A stretch of 64,000 bases of DNA from an uncultured Flaviramulus sp. (GCA_947501105.1 CANMUP010000002.1:1-64000), one strand, 5' to 3'. Numbered from the stretch's first letter, positions 25,587 through 35,011 are shown. Numbers and translations: made by a program. The notes: generated from the sequence alone by a model not told the origin.

Positions 25587-27734
25587 ATGAAAAATATTAT
25601 GAAGAGGAATTATAAAGTTTTATTATTAATGGTTTTGCTTGCTTTTGCATCGTGTAGTTTTACATCTAAAACATTTGACGATTCAGATAAAGACAAAATG
25701 CTAATTCATATCATTAAAAGTGTTTTAGAGCAACTTCATTTTGATCCTATTGCAATGGATGATGCTTTTTCAGCTGAATTATTCTCAGATTATATTGAGG
25801 CTATGGATCCTTTAAAGCGATACTTCTACGAATCGGATTATAAAGATTTTGAAAAATACAAATTGACTATAGATGATCAATTAAAAATATCTGACATTAC
25901 TTTTTTTAATGTTACTCATGAGCGAATGATAAAACGTATTCAAGAAGCTAAATCTTTATACAAAGAAATATTGTCTAAGCCATTTGATTATACTAAAGAT
26001 GAGATTTTTGACACCGATTCAGAAAAAACCTCTTATGTTAAAAATAGAAAACAACTAAAAGAGCGTTGGAGAAAACAACTTAAATTTTCAACACTTTCTA
26101 ATTATGAAGATATTTATAGGCAAGAAGAACAGGCTAAAGAAAATGATGCTTCTTATGTAATGAAAACTGAGGAAGAGATTGAAAAAGAAGCTCGCGAATC
26201 GACTTTGAAATCACTCGATATATATTTTAACGACAATATTGATGACAAAAAACGTGAAGACTATTTTGCTGATTACGTAGGTGTAATTGTTGGAGAATTC
26301 GATCCGCACACATATTATCTAGCGCCTCGTAATAAAGAAGTTTTCGACCAGCGTATGTCTGGAAAATTAGAAGGCATTGGCGCAGGTCTTCAAAAACGTA
26401 TGGATTATATTAAAGTTACTTACTTAGTGTCTGGTGGTCCAGCATGGAGAGGAAAGGAACTAGATATTGATGACGTTATTTTAAAAGTAAGACAAGAAAA
26501 CGAAGACATGCCAGTTAATATTGTTGGTATGCGAATTGACGATGCCATTAAGTTAATTAAAGGCCCGAAAGGGACAAAAGTAACCTTAACTATAAAAAAG
26601 ATTGATGGAACAATTAAAGATATCACCATAACACGAGATATTGTAGAATTGGGTGCAACCTATGCTAAATCATCATTAGTAGAGAAAAATCATAAAAAAT
26701 TCGGAGTTATTAATTTGCCTTCGTTTTATCTAGATTTTAACGATTATAAAAACTTAAATGCCGCAACTGATGTAAAAAAAGAAATTGAGCGCTTAAAGGC
26801 AGAAGGAATGGAAGGGTTAGTGTTAGATTTACGTAATAACGGTGGTGGCTCGTTACCTGCAGTTGTAGATATGGCAGGTTTATTTATAAAAGATGGGCCA
26901 ATAGTACAAGTACGATCAACAGGTAAACCAAAAGAAGTTTTAAAAGATAAAGATAAATCTATTGTTTGGGATGGTCCACTAGTTATTTTGGTTAACGAAA
27001 TATCTGCTTCAGCTTCTGAGATTATGGCAGCGGCAATGCAAGATTATAAGCGTGCCATTATTATTGGTAGTAAACAAACTTATGGTAAAGGAACAGTTCA
27101 GAACGTATTAAACTTGAATACTTTGGTTAGAAACAGTTCAGGCGGAGATTTAGGCTCACTAGCATTAACTACCCAAAAATATTATAGAATTAATGGTGGG
27201 TCAGTACAACTAGAGGGCGTTAAAAGTGATGTTAAAGTTCCTGGGCGATTTAGCTTTATTGATGTAGGTGAAAAAGACAAAGAAAACCCATTACCATGGG
27301 ATGAAATTGATGCTGCCGATTATGCTATTTGGGATAGTTATTTTGATTATAATGAAACCATAGAAAAAAGTAAACAAAGAATGAGCAATAATGAGCAGTT
27401 AAAGCTTATTGAAGAGAATGCAAAATGGGTTAAAGGTAAAATTGATGAAACTGTAGTTTCCTTAAATTACGAAAAGTATAAAGCAACTAATGATTTAAAT
27501 GAATTAGAATCTAAACGTTTTGATGCTATATCTAAATATAAAACTAACTTAACGTTTGAATCTCATGCTTACGAAAAAAGTCTTTTTGAAAGTGATACAA
27601 CAGATTTAAAAGAAAAACGTCAACGATGGCATCAAAGCTTAAGTAAAGATGTTTATATTGAAGAAGCTTTAAATGTACTTGAAGATTTAAAAATGTCTTA
27701 CGCTATTAAAAAGGTAGCGACTGTAAAAGATTAA
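25587..27734 (+). CDS. prc: Carboxy-terminal processing peptidase (Prc/Tsp, S41)
   Basis: 715 residues. The signal ends in AFASC, Cys23 being a probable lipid site. An N-terminal TSP helical domain (about 35-235), a PDZ domain (about 255-345) and the S41 protease domain follow. The Ser/Lys dyad lies in SASASE (about Ser475) and YGKGTVQ (Lys501). A DUF3340-like C-terminal region (about 570-700) completes the family layout. In the periplasm it degrades tagged or misfolded proteins and trims penicillin-binding proteins. ATG 25599 is an alternative start. The ABC permease gene follows after 8 nt. Confidence 0.95.
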   Translation: MKNIMKRNYKVLLLMVLLAFASCSFTSKTFDDSDKDKMLIHIIKSVLEQLHFDPIAMDDAFSAELFSDYIEAMDPLKRYFYESDYKDFEKYKLTIDDQLKISDITFFNVTHERMIKRIQEAKSLYKEILSKPFDYTKDEIFDTDSEKTSYVKNRKQLKERWRKQLKFSTLSNYEDIYRQEEQAKENDASYVMKTEEEIEKEARESTLKSLDIYFNDNIDDKKREDYFADYVGVIVGEFDPHTYYLAPRNKEVFDQRMSGKLEGIGAGLQKRMDYIKVTYLVSGGPAWRGKELDIDDVILKVRQENEDMPVNIVGMRIDDAIKLIKGPKGTKVTLTIKKIDGTIKDITITRDIVELGATYAKSSLVEKNHKKFGVINLPSFYLDFNDYKNLNAATDVKKEIERLKAEGMEGLVLDLRNNGGGSLPAVVDMAGLFIKDGPIVQVRSTGKPKEVLKDKDKSIVWDGPLVILVNEISASASEIMAAAMQDYKRAIIIGSKQTYGKGTVQNVLNLNTLVRNSSGGDLGSLALTTQKYYRINGGSVQLEGVKSDVKVPGRFSFIDVGEKDKENPLPWDEIDAADYAIWDSYFDYNETIEKSKQRMSNNEQLKLIEENAKWVKGKIDETVVSLNYEKYKATNDLNELESKRFDAISKYKTNLTFESHAYEKSLFESDTTDLKEKRQRWHQSLSKDVYIEEALNVLEDLKMSYAIKKVATVKD

Positions 27735-27742
27735 GTTATTAT

Positions 27743-28843
27743 ATGAGTAATAATTCAAATACAAACTCATTAAAACAATTAGCGCTCCAAAAGTTTAAAA
27801 AGAACTTTTGGGGCGTTTTTAGTTTGTGTTTTATTGTATTTGTAGGCTTAATATCTGTTTTTGCTTATGTTTTTGCTCCTGATAATTCGCAAGCAGCAAA
27901 TCAAATGCATTTATCTATTCACTCTAAACAACCAGGTTTTAAAGTCCAAATGCTAACTATTCCATCGCAAGTAAAAAATAATCAAAATGGTTTTAGTAAA
28001 GTTTTTTTTGGAAAGATAAATACAGACACTGAGATACCTATTTCAAATTTTAATATTGAAAACCAGTCGTTAAACTATATCGAATACGCCTCTGATGGTT
28101 TAAAAGGAGTTGAAAAGACAATTGGTCTTAATGCTTTTCCTAATAAGTCTATTAAAGGTTTTATTGAAGAAAAAACTTTTGTTTTTGGAACTGATAAATA
28201 CGGAAGAGACTTATTAAGTCGCGTTTTAGTCGGAGCAAGAATTTCTTTTTTTATTGGTTTTGTTGCCGTTTTTATTTCCTTAATTATCGGCATTTTCATG
28301 GGAAGCATTGCGGGGTATTTTGGAGGAAAAGTAGATGCTTTTATTATGTGGGTTATTAATGTTACATGGTCCATACCTACACTATTATTAGTAATTGCTA
28401 TTACCTTAGCTTTAGGTAAAGGTTTTTGGCAAGTGTTTATTGCGGTGGGATTAACTATGTGGGTTGAGGTTGCTAGAGTAGTGCGCGGACAAATAATTAG
28501 TGTTAAAGAAATGCAGTATGTTACAGCGGCAAGAGCCCTGGGTTTTGACGATTTTAGAATTATAGCCAAACATATTTTACCCAATATTATGGCGCCAGTT
28601 ATTGTAATATCTGCAGCTAATTTTGCTGCAGCCATTTTAATAGAAAGCGGACTTAGTTTTCTGGGTATTGGTGCTCAACCTCCAATGGCAAGTTGGGGTG
28701 CTATGATTAAAGATCACTACAATTATATAATATTAGGGAAGCCCTATTTAGCTATTATACCTGGCCTTTGTATTATGAGTTTGGTTATGGCATTTATGCT
28801 TATTGGTAATGCGCTTCGTGATGCTTTAGATGTAAAGAGTTAA
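27743..28843 (+). CDS. ABC transporter permease, DppC/OppC type
   Basis: 366 residues. One N-terminal membrane helix (about 24-45), then a long periplasmic insertion (about 50-145), then a BPD_transp_1 domain with five helices. It has the permease motif EMQYVTAARALGFDDFRIIAKHILPN (the EAA loop), which contacts the ATPase. Usual DppC proteins are shorter because their first loop is smaller. No ATPase, binding protein or partner permease lies nearby, so the complex must be encoded elsewhere. Peptide import is the family's usual role; the real substrate is unknown. A terminator-like hairpin sits 38 nt into the gene. Confidence 0.9.
   Translation: MSNNSNTNSLKQLALQKFKKNFWGVFSLCFIVFVGLISVFAYVFAPDNSQAANQMHLSIHSKQPGFKVQMLTIPSQVKNNQNGFSKVFFGKINTDTEIPISNFNIENQSLNYIEYASDGLKGVEKTIGLNAFPNKSIKGFIEEKTFVFGTDKYGRDLLSRVLVGARISFFIGFVAVFISLIIGIFMGSIAGYFGGKVDAFIMWVINVTWSIPTLLLVIAITLALGKGFWQVFIAVGLTMWVEVARVVRGQIISVKEMQYVTAARALGFDDFRIIAKHILPNIMAPVIVISAANFAAAILIESGLSFLGIGAQPPMASWGAMIKDHYNYIILGKPYLAIIPGLCIMSLVMAFMLIGNALRDALDVKS
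27781..27820 (+). terminator. Terminator-like hairpin inside the start of the ABC permease gene
   Basis: AGCGCTCCAAAAGTT (27781-27795) pairs with AACTTTTGGGGCGTT (27803-27817), including two G-T wobbles, around a 7-nt loop, and T runs from 27816 to 27820. It lies in the coding frame between prc and the bulk of the permease gene. Confidence 0.5.
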
Positions 28844-28856
28844 AGTTGATGTTGTA

Positions 28857-29453
28857 TTAAAGCTCCGTAATTTTAATATTTCTCCAGCTTATTTTTACAT
28901 CTCCTCCGCTATGAATTTGTAAGGCTATTCCGCCTTCACCTTTGCCAATTTTTTCATCGTCTAGATGAATCATTTTTGTTCCATTTAACCACGAAGTTAG
29001 TTTAGATCCTTTAACTTTAATTTTCATGGTATTCCATTCGCCTTCTTTAAGAATACTTTCTTTTTCTGTATCAGGTTTTATTAACCACCCACGTCCGTAA
29101 GATTCGTATACACCACCTGTATGACTTCCTTTTGGAGCAACTTCTACTTGCCAGCCTTTCACTTTGGTACCATCAACAGTCGACCTAATAAAAACACCGC
29201 TGTTACCATTACTCCATTGTTTAAACTCTAAGGTTAAAATAAAATCTTTGTAGTATTTTTTAGTGCCTAAATAGCCATACTCTTTGTCTTCTCCACTTTC
29301 GCATATTAAATAACCATCTTCTACATACCATTTTTCAGTGCCATAAATTTCCCAACCATCTAAGTTTTCTCCGTTAAATAAATCTGTGCTTTGCGCATAA
29401 ATGTTTCCAAATGTTAAGATGCTTACTGCTGCTGCTGCCAAAAAGTTTTTCAT
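28857..29453 (-). CDS. DUF1080 / 3-keto-disaccharide hydrolase-like protein, exported
   Basis: 198 residues, signal peptide 1-20 (NIYAQ). The DUF1080 fold, a concanavalin-like jellyroll, is shown by LFNGENLDGWEIYGTEKWYVEDG at the start, LEFKQWSNGNSGVFIRS and WQVEV in the middle, GEWNTMKIKVKGSKLTSWLNGTK, and GGIALQIHSGGDVKISWRNIKI at the end. Some members hydrolyse 3-keto-glycosides; many are unproven. It is convergent with the ABC permease (13 nt apart) and has no obvious operon partner. Confidence 0.9.
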   Translation of the reverse strand: MKNFLAAAAVSILTFGNIYAQSTDLFNGENLDGWEIYGTEKWYVEDGYLICESGEDKEYGYLGTKKYYKDFILTLEFKQWSNGNSGVFIRSTVDGTKVKGWQVEVAPKGSHTGGVYESYGRGWLIKPDTEKESILKEGEWNTMKIKVKGSKLTSWLNGTKMIHLDDEKIGKGEGGIALQIHSGGDVKISWRNIKITEL

Positions 29454-29578
29454 AATTACTTATATTTAATGTGTTTTGTACTCTATAATGGAGTATTCAG
29501 CTAAGTTATCAATTAATTATGGTAAAGTCAAAGATTGGTTTGCTACTTCATGTAGTTTTGCTAATGTAATTGTAATGT

Positions 29579-30184
29579 TTAATCCGTCTGCATATTTTCA
29601 TTTAAACCTTCAATGTAATTCAATACTTCGTCTTTGCCTATATCTTTTGATGATGAAGTTATAAAATGATTAGGCATATCTTCCCATGTTTCTAAAAGCA
29701 CATTTTTATAATCTTCAACATAGTTTTCAATGGCTTTAGGTTTAAGTTTATCAGCTTTTGTAAAGATGATCGAAAAAGGTATACTGTTTTCACCCAACCA
29801 TTGCATAAATTCTAAATCAACTGGTTGTGGTTTGTGCCTAATGTCGACCAAAACAAAGGCTGTAACCAATTGCTCGCGTAATGCAAAATATTGTGTTATG
29901 AACTTTTGGAAAACCTTTTTTGCGCTTTTAGAAACACGTGCATAACCATAACCAGGCAAATCTACTAAATGCCAGTTTTTATTTATTAAAAAATGATTAA
30001 TCAGTTGAGTTTTACCAGGTCTTCCAGATGTTTTTGCTAAGCTCTTTCGGCTAGTCAGCATATTTATTAAAGATGATTTGCCAACGTTACTTCTACCAAT
30101 AAAAGCATATTCGGGTAACCTGCTTTTAGGGCATTTAGCCACATCAGAATTACTCATTACAAATTCAGCAGATTTAATTTTCAA
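29579..30184 (-). CDS. ysxC: Ribosome-biogenesis GTPase YsxC/YihA (EngB)
   Basis: 201 residues. P-loop GRSNVGKSS at 30-38, switch region TSGRPGKTQLINHF, G3 DLPGYGYA, G4 TKADK, and G5 TSS near 170. This is the TrmE-Era-EngA-EngB GTPase family, needed for the large ribosomal subunit. Length is normal. It stands apart from the hydrolase gene upstream (72-nt gap). Confidence 0.95.
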   Translation of the reverse strand: MKIKSAEFVMSNSDVAKCPKSRLPEYAFIGRSNVGKSSLINMLTSRKSLAKTSGRPGKTQLINHFLINKNWHLVDLPGYGYARVSKSAKKVFQKFITQYFALREQLVTAFVLVDIRHKPQPVDLEFMQWLGENSIPFSIIFTKADKLKPKAIENYVEDYKNVLLETWEDMPNHFITSSSKDIGKDEVLNYIEGLNENMQTD

Positions 30185-30256
30185 AATAGTATTTTTTGTT
30201 ATTCCCTTGAAGAAAGGAATCTTAGTTTTGTTTTAAAATTTATGATAAAAAGGCTT

Positions 30257-31021
30257 TTAAAATCCTCTTTCAGTTAACCAAACATCAAGAATTTGGTTAA
30301 ACTCATCTGGGTGTTCCATCATAGCGGCATGTCCACATTTATCAATCCAGAACAAATCTGAGTCAGGTAAAAGCTCATTAAATTCTTCGGCAACTTCAGG
30401 CGGAGTTACATTGTCATTCTTCCCCCAAATAATACAAGTAGGTGTTTGCATTTTTGGTAAATCTTTAGCCATGTTATGTCTAATTGCGCTTTTTGCAATA
30501 GCTAATGTTTTTATAAGTTTATTACGATCGTTAACAGTCTCGTAAACTTCGTCTACTATTTCTTTTGTTGCAACTGCAGGATCATAAAACACGTCTTGAG
30601 CTTTCTTTTTGATAACCTCATAATCACTACGCTTTGTGTACCCGCCACCCATAGCGCTTTCGTAGAGTCCTGAACTTCCTGTTATTATAAGAGCTTTAAC
30701 TTTTTCTGGAAATAATTTTGTGTGATATAAACCAATATGCCCACCTAACGAATTACCCAATAAAATCACTTCATCAAAACCTTTAAACTCAATAAAATCA
30801 TGCAAATATTTTGCAAAACTTTTCACATTGGTTTTTAATAAAGACATAGTATAAATTGGCAATTCTGGTATAATAATTTTATACCCTTTTTTGCTGAAAA
30901 ACTCAGTAACCGAATCAAAATTACTTAACCCACCCATTAAACCATGCAAAACAATTACGGGTTTGCCTTCTCCAACTTCAATATAGCTATAATTCTTTTC
31001 TTTTTTTAAACGGTGCGTCAT
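30257..31021 (-). CDS. Alpha/beta hydrolase
   Basis: 254 residues, no signal peptide, so cytoplasmic. Catalytic triad: Ser91 in GNSLGG, Asp203 in KNDNVTPPE, His231 in CGHAAMMEHP. The oxyanion loop is HGLMGG at 26-31. This type precedes mraZ or lies near ysxC in many flavobacteria, but substrates are unknown; esterase, lactonase or C-C hydrolase activity are all possible. Divergent from mraZ over a 294-nt gap. Confidence 0.9.
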   Translation of the reverse strand: MTHRLKKEKNYSYIEVGEGKPVIVLHGLMGGLSNFDSVTEFFSKKGYKIIIPELPIYTMSLLKTNVKSFAKYLHDFIEFKGFDEVILLGNSLGGHIGLYHTKLFPEKVKALIITGSSGLYESAMGGGYTKRSDYEVIKKKAQDVFYDPAVATKEIVDEVYETVNDRNKLIKTLAIAKSAIRHNMAKDLPKMQTPTCIIWGKNDNVTPPEVAEEFNELLPDSDLFWIDKCGHAAMMEHPDEFNQILDVWLTERGF

Positions 31022-31237
31022 TAACTGGTTAGTCTATTTCGTTAAAAACAAATATAGTTATTTCATTCATATTTCAATCATTTTAATTTAAGCTCTGGCA
31101 TAATTGCTTTGAATTAAGATGTTAACAATGCGTTTGTATAAAACTCTTTTGTGTAACAAGTTGACAGTGAGTAATTAAAATATTTTTTGCTATTCATTAT
31201 CTATTTAAAATGGTATTTAATCGAAAAATTATCAACA

Positions 31238-31267
31238 AAGTGCAGTAAAGTGGTAAAATGTGGGATA
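31238..31267 (+). promoter_or_regulatory. Putative MraZ operator: three direct repeats at 10-bp spacing
   Basis: AAGTGCAGTA, AAGTGGTAAA and ATGTGGGATA stand in tandem. The GTGG(G) core recurs every 10 bp, the spacing known for MraZ sites (TGGGA repeats with 5-nt spacers) in Escherichia coli. They end 8 nt before the -7 box of the dcw cluster, so MraZ would act on its own operon. Confidence 0.7.
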
Positions 31268-31275
31268 TTTTTCAA

Positions 31276-31283
31276 TATATTTG
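31276..31283 (+). promoter_or_regulatory. -7 box of the dcw cluster promoter
   Basis: TATATTTG is an exact TAnnTTTG match. Transcription would start near 31289, leaving a leader of about 27 nt before the mraZ TTG start. The -33 region is occupied by the MraZ repeats. Confidence 0.75.
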
Positions 31284-31315
31284 AAACTTAAACCTAAAAA
31301 CGAATACTAACTGCT

Positions 31316-31786
31316 TTGAACTCATTAATAGGAACATACGATTGTAAAGTTGATGCAAAAGGGAGGCTTATGATGCCTTCTGGCATGAAAAAGCAATTGG
31401 TTTCTGTTTTAAATGATGGGTTTGTGTTAAGACGCTCTGTTTTTCAACCGTGTTTAGAATTGTACCCTATGAGCGAGTGGCAAACGGTGATGCAAAAAGT
31501 AAATAAGCTTAACAGGTTTAAAAAAAAGAACAATGATTTTATTCGTCGTTTTAATGCAGGTGCAAGAATGATTGATATTGATGGTAGTGGACGTTTGCTA
31601 ATTCCGAAAGACCTTATTGGTTTTGCAGGTATTTCAAAAAGCATAGTGATTTCTCCAGCGGTAAATATTATTGAAATCTGGGATAAAGATAGATACGAGC
31701 AAGCTATTGATGATGCTGCTATTGATTTTGCTGATTTAGCTGAAGAAGTTATGGGACAAGATGATGACGACCATGGAATATCATAA
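31316..31786 (+). CDS. mraZ: Transcriptional regulator MraZ
   Basis: 156 residues from a TTG start; the next Met is well inside the first domain, so TTG 31316 is needed to keep GTYDCKVDAKGRLMMP complete. Two SpoVT/AbrB-like halves each carry the DxxGR motif: DAKGR and DGSGR. MraZ forms a ring that binds direct repeats ahead of its own operon and represses it. Three such repeats lie just upstream. The acidic tail (EEVMGQDDDDHGIS) is typical of flavobacteria. It overlaps rsmH by 14 nt. Confidence 0.95.
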   Translation: MNSLIGTYDCKVDAKGRLMMPSGMKKQLVSVLNDGFVLRRSVFQPCLELYPMSEWQTVMQKVNKLNRFKKKNNDFIRRFNAGARMIDIDGSGRLLIPKDLIGFAGISKSIVISPAVNIIEIWDKDRYEQAIDDAAIDFADLAEEVMGQDDDDHGIS

Positions 31787-32669
31787 TCCAGTTTTATTAA
31801 AGGAAACCGTTGATGGTTTAAATATTAAAGATGATGGTGTTTATGTGGATGTAACTTTTGGAGGTGGCGGACACAGCAGGGAAATACTAAAACGTCTTGG
31901 AGAAAAGGGCAGATTGTTTGCTTTTGATCAAGATTTAGATGCTCTTGAAAATACGATTGAGGATGACAGATTCACGTTGATACATGAAAATTTTAGATAT
32001 GTAAAACGTTTTTTAAGATTTCATGGAGTAAAACAGGTGGATGGTGTTTTGGCAGATTTTGGTGTGTCTTCCCATCAATTTGATGTGGCAGAACGAGGTT
32101 TTTCTACAAGATTTGAAGCTGATTTAGATATGCGAATGAATCAGCAAAATGATATGTCAGCATTTCATGTAGTTAACGAATATGAAGAAGAGCAATTAAA
32201 ACAAGTTTTTTTGCAATATGGGGAATTAAGAGCGGCACCAGCAATGGCAAGACTTATTGTTGAGTATAGAAGAACAGAAGAGATTAAGACGAGTGAGCAA
32301 TTAAAACAAGTGTTGAGAAAATTTTTACCACCACGACATGAAAATAAAGTGTTGGCCCAAATTTACCAAGCTATTAGGATTGAAGTGAATCAAGAAATAG
32401 AGGTGTTAAAAGAGTTTTTGTTGCAAACTCCAGAAATATTAAAAGTTGGAGGCCGTTTAAGTTTTATATCCTATCACTCTTTAGAGGACAGGTTGGTTAA
32501 GCGTTTTGTTAGAAATGGATTGTTTGAAGGGGAGCCAGAACGCGATATGTTTGGAAATTTTGAAGTGCCATTAAAGAAAGTAAACGGATTAATTGTTCCA
32601 ACAAAAGAAGAAATAAATATAAATAGTAGAGCAAGAAGTGCAAAACTTAGAATTGCTGAAAAAATATAA
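31773..32669 (+). CDS. rsmH: 16S rRNA m4C1402 methyltransferase RsmH
   Basis: 298 residues from ATG 31773 (MEYHNPVLLKE), which matches the usual N-terminus; ATG 31761 and 31764 are in frame but less likely. The SAM-binding loop is VDVTFGGGGHSREIL, with GVLADFGVSSHQFD following; AMARLIVEYRR and SYHSLEDRLVKRF are other family landmarks. It methylates N4 of C1402 in the ribosomal P site. It overlaps mraZ by 14 nt and ftsL by one base. Confidence 0.96.
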   Translation: MEYHNPVLLKETVDGLNIKDDGVYVDVTFGGGGHSREILKRLGEKGRLFAFDQDLDALENTIEDDRFTLIHENFRYVKRFLRFHGVKQVDGVLADFGVSSHQFDVAERGFSTRFEADLDMRMNQQNDMSAFHVVNEYEEEQLKQVFLQYGELRAAPAMARLIVEYRRTEEIKTSEQLKQVLRKFLPPRHENKVLAQIYQAIRIEVNQEIEVLKEFLLQTPEILKVGGRLSFISYHSLEDRLVKRFVRNGLFEGEPERDMFGNFEVPLKKVNGLIVPTKEEININSRARSAKLRIAEKI

Positions 32670-32986
32670 TGAAGAAAAGCATCTATAGCATATTAAAAGG
32701 AACATTCTTAGTGAGCGACGATTCGTTTAAAAATTGGCGCATGATTCTTTTTATATCTGGATTAGCTATAGTGATGATTGCGAGTTCACATAGTGCTGAT
32801 AAAAAAGTATATGAGGTTGCACGATTAAAAAATGAAGTTAATGAAATGCGTTCAGCATTTATTGATGGTAGATCAAAACTGATGCGGCTAAAAATGGAAT
32901 CAGCTGTAGTTAGTAAAATGAAAGAAAAAGGGTTGTCACCGTCGGTGATTCCGCCGAAAAAAATAAAAGTTAAATCCCAAAATTAA
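32669..32986 (+). CDS. ftsL: FtsL-like division protein
   Basis: 105 residues, one membrane helix (about 27-43), a cytoplasmic N-terminus with KNWR before it, and a short periplasmic coiled coil (about 47-85: VYEVARLKNEVNEMRSAFI). This matches FtsL, which works with FtsB and FtsQ in the divisome. Sequence similarity between FtsL proteins is weak, so the call rests on topology and on its place between rsmH and ftsI. The ATG overlaps the rsmH stop by one base. Confidence 0.85.
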   Translation: MKKSIYSILKGTFLVSDDSFKNWRMILFISGLAIVMIASSHSADKKVYEVARLKNEVNEMRSAFIDGRSKLMRLKMESAVVSKMKEKGLSPSVIPPKKIKVKSQN

Positions 32987-32995
32987 AAGCGAATC

Positions 32996-35011
32996 TTGGC
33001 AGTAAACGAGAAAGGCATATTAAACCGATTGTATTTTATAGCAGGATGTATGTTCATCTTCGGCGTTGCCGTGGTGTTTAAATTGCTGAGTATTCAATTT
33101 TTACAAGGTGATAAATATAAAGCCTTGGCAAGTGAGCGCATTGTTAAAGATGTTGTGATTCCAGCTAATCGAGGTAATGTGTATTCGGTTAATGGTAATT
33201 TGCTAGCAACATCAGTCCCTAAATATGATATTAGAATAGATGCTATTACGCCTTCTTCAAAAACATTCGAAAAACATTTAAAGTCTTTAAGCGATTCACT
33301 TTCAAAATACTCTGGAAAATCTTCAAGTTATTATCAAAAAGAAATCAGAAAAGCCAGAGTTAACAAAAATAGATATTATCTGTTGGCTAGAAATATTGGT
33401 TATTCAGATTATATAAGAATTCGAAACTTCCCATTATTAAACCTTGGTGCCTTTAAAGGCGGACTAATAGTCGAGCAAACTACAAAGCGCGAACACCCAA
33501 TGGGTGGTATTGCACAGCGTACTATTGGTTACGAACGTTTTGATGAAAAAGGAAATGTTACACGCCCAGGAATTGACGGAGCTTACGGAATTCAGTATTT
33601 GAGAGGAACCGATGGGAAAAGGAAAAAGCAACAAATAGGAAAAGGGCAATGGAAACCATTAAGTGATGCTAACGAAATTGAACCTAAAGATGGATATGAT
33701 GTCTATACAACCATTGATGTAAATATTCAAGATATAGCACATCATGCGCTTTTGGAACAATTAGAAAAATACAAAGCAGATCACGGTTGCGTGGTGGTTA
33801 TGGAGACCAAAACAGGAGAAGTAAAAGCAATCTCTAATTTGGGGAGAAATAGTAAAGGGTATTATTATGAGAGGTTGAATTATGCTGTGGGTGAGAGTCA
33901 TGAATCTGGTTCTACATTTAAATTAATGGTAGTAGCAGCTGCTTTAGAAGATAAACTTATAGATACTTCAACGGTTGTTGATACTAAAAAAGGAAGATTA
34001 ACCTTTTATGGTAAACATGTTGATGATTCTAATCATAAAGGCTATGGAAAAATAACAGTGTCTAAAGCTTTTGAGTTGTCTTCAAATACAGGAATTGTAG
34101 CAGCTATTGATGAAGCTTATGGAAAACAACCTAGCAAGTTTGTAGATAGATTGTATGCTATGAGTCTTAAGGATAAGTTGGGTTTACCAATTATTGGAGA
34201 GCCAAGTCCTATAATTCCAGATCCTAGAATTAAAAATAAAAGATGGAGCGGTATTGCCTTGCAGTGGATGGGTTTTGGTTACGGTGTCTCATTTACCCCT
34301 TTACAAACATTAACTTTTTACAATGCTATTGCAAACGATGGTGTGATGGTAAAACCTCAATTTTTAAAAGAGGTTAAGGAGTTTGATAAGGTTATTGAGC
34401 CTTATAAAAGGGAAGTTATAAATAAGCAGGTTTGCTCAAAAGAAACTGTTGCAAAAGTACAGCAATTGTTAAAAAATGTTGTTGAGAAAAAACACGGAAC
34501 TGGTAATAGATTGTATTCTAAAAATTTCTCAATGGCTGGAAAAACTGGTACTTGTCAAAAGGATTATAGAGATAAGTCAAAATTAAATTATATCTCATCT
34601 TTTGCTGGGTATTTTCCAGCAGATAACCCTAAATACTCATGCATAGTAGTTATACATGAGCCGGAAAAAGGTATTGGATATTATGGAGCAGATGTTTCAG
34701 GTCCAGTATTTAAAAAAGTAGCCCAAAAAATATTTACAGATACACCTATTATTGATGAGGTAGAGTCCTTGGAAGTTAAAACCGCATCAACAGAAAAAGA
34801 ATACGAAAACTTTTATAAAACGGCTCAAACTTACAAAACTATTATGCCAAATGTAGTAGGCTTACCAGCAATGGATGCTTTAGCATTATTGGAGAATATG
34901 GATGTAAATGTAAAAGTAAAACTTAATGGTAGTGGTATTGTAAAACAACAATCAATCAATAAAAATGTAAAACTAAAAGATAATCAAACTATAGTTTTAA
35001 AAGCCTCATGA
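32996..35011 (+). CDS. ftsI: Penicillin-binding protein FtsI with PASTA domain
   Basis: 671 residues from a TTG start; no ATG lies before the membrane helix (about 12-32). The PBP dimerisation domain (about 50-200) precedes the transpeptidase: SxxK at Ser306-Lys309 (STFK), SxN at 362-364 (SSN), KTG at 516-518. A PASTA domain closes the protein (about 612-671; MPNVVGLPAMDALALLE). It makes septal peptidoglycan crosslinks with FtsW. PASTA is unusual in Gram-negative PBPs outside Bacteroidetes. It overlaps murE by 4 nt. Confidence 0.96.
   Translation: MAVNEKGILNRLYFIAGCMFIFGVAVVFKLLSIQFLQGDKYKALASERIVKDVVIPANRGNVYSVNGNLLATSVPKYDIRIDAITPSSKTFEKHLKSLSDSLSKYSGKSSSYYQKEIRKARVNKNRYYLLARNIGYSDYIRIRNFPLLNLGAFKGGLIVEQTTKREHPMGGIAQRTIGYERFDEKGNVTRPGIDGAYGIQYLRGTDGKRKKQQIGKGQWKPLSDANEIEPKDGYDVYTTIDVNIQDIAHHALLEQLEKYKADHGCVVVMETKTGEVKAISNLGRNSKGYYYERLNYAVGESHESGSTFKLMVVAAALEDKLIDTSTVVDTKKGRLTFYGKHVDDSNHKGYGKITVSKAFELSSNTGIVAAIDEAYGKQPSKFVDRLYAMSLKDKLGLPIIGEPSPIIPDPRIKNKRWSGIALQWMGFGYGVSFTPLQTLTFYNAIANDGVMVKPQFLKEVKEFDKVIEPYKREVINKQVCSKETVAKVQQLLKNVVEKKHGTGNRLYSKNFSMAGKTGTCQKDYRDKSKLNYISSFAGYFPADNPKYSCIVVIHEPEKGIGYYGADVSGPVFKKVAQKIFTDTPIIDEVESLEVKTASTEKEYENFYKTAQTYKTIMPNVVGLPAMDALALLENMDVNVKVKLNGSGIVKQQSINKNVKLKDNQTIVLKAS

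Noticed and set aside
29476-29664. 62-codon plus-strand frame antisense to the ysxC end
   Set aside because: Shadow of ysxC codons with no family and no promoter.
30201-30220. ATTCCCTT/AAAGGAAT hairpin between ysxC and the hydrolase
   Set aside because: No gene on the plus strand would use its T-rich side, and the minus-strand side is A-rich; not called as a terminator.
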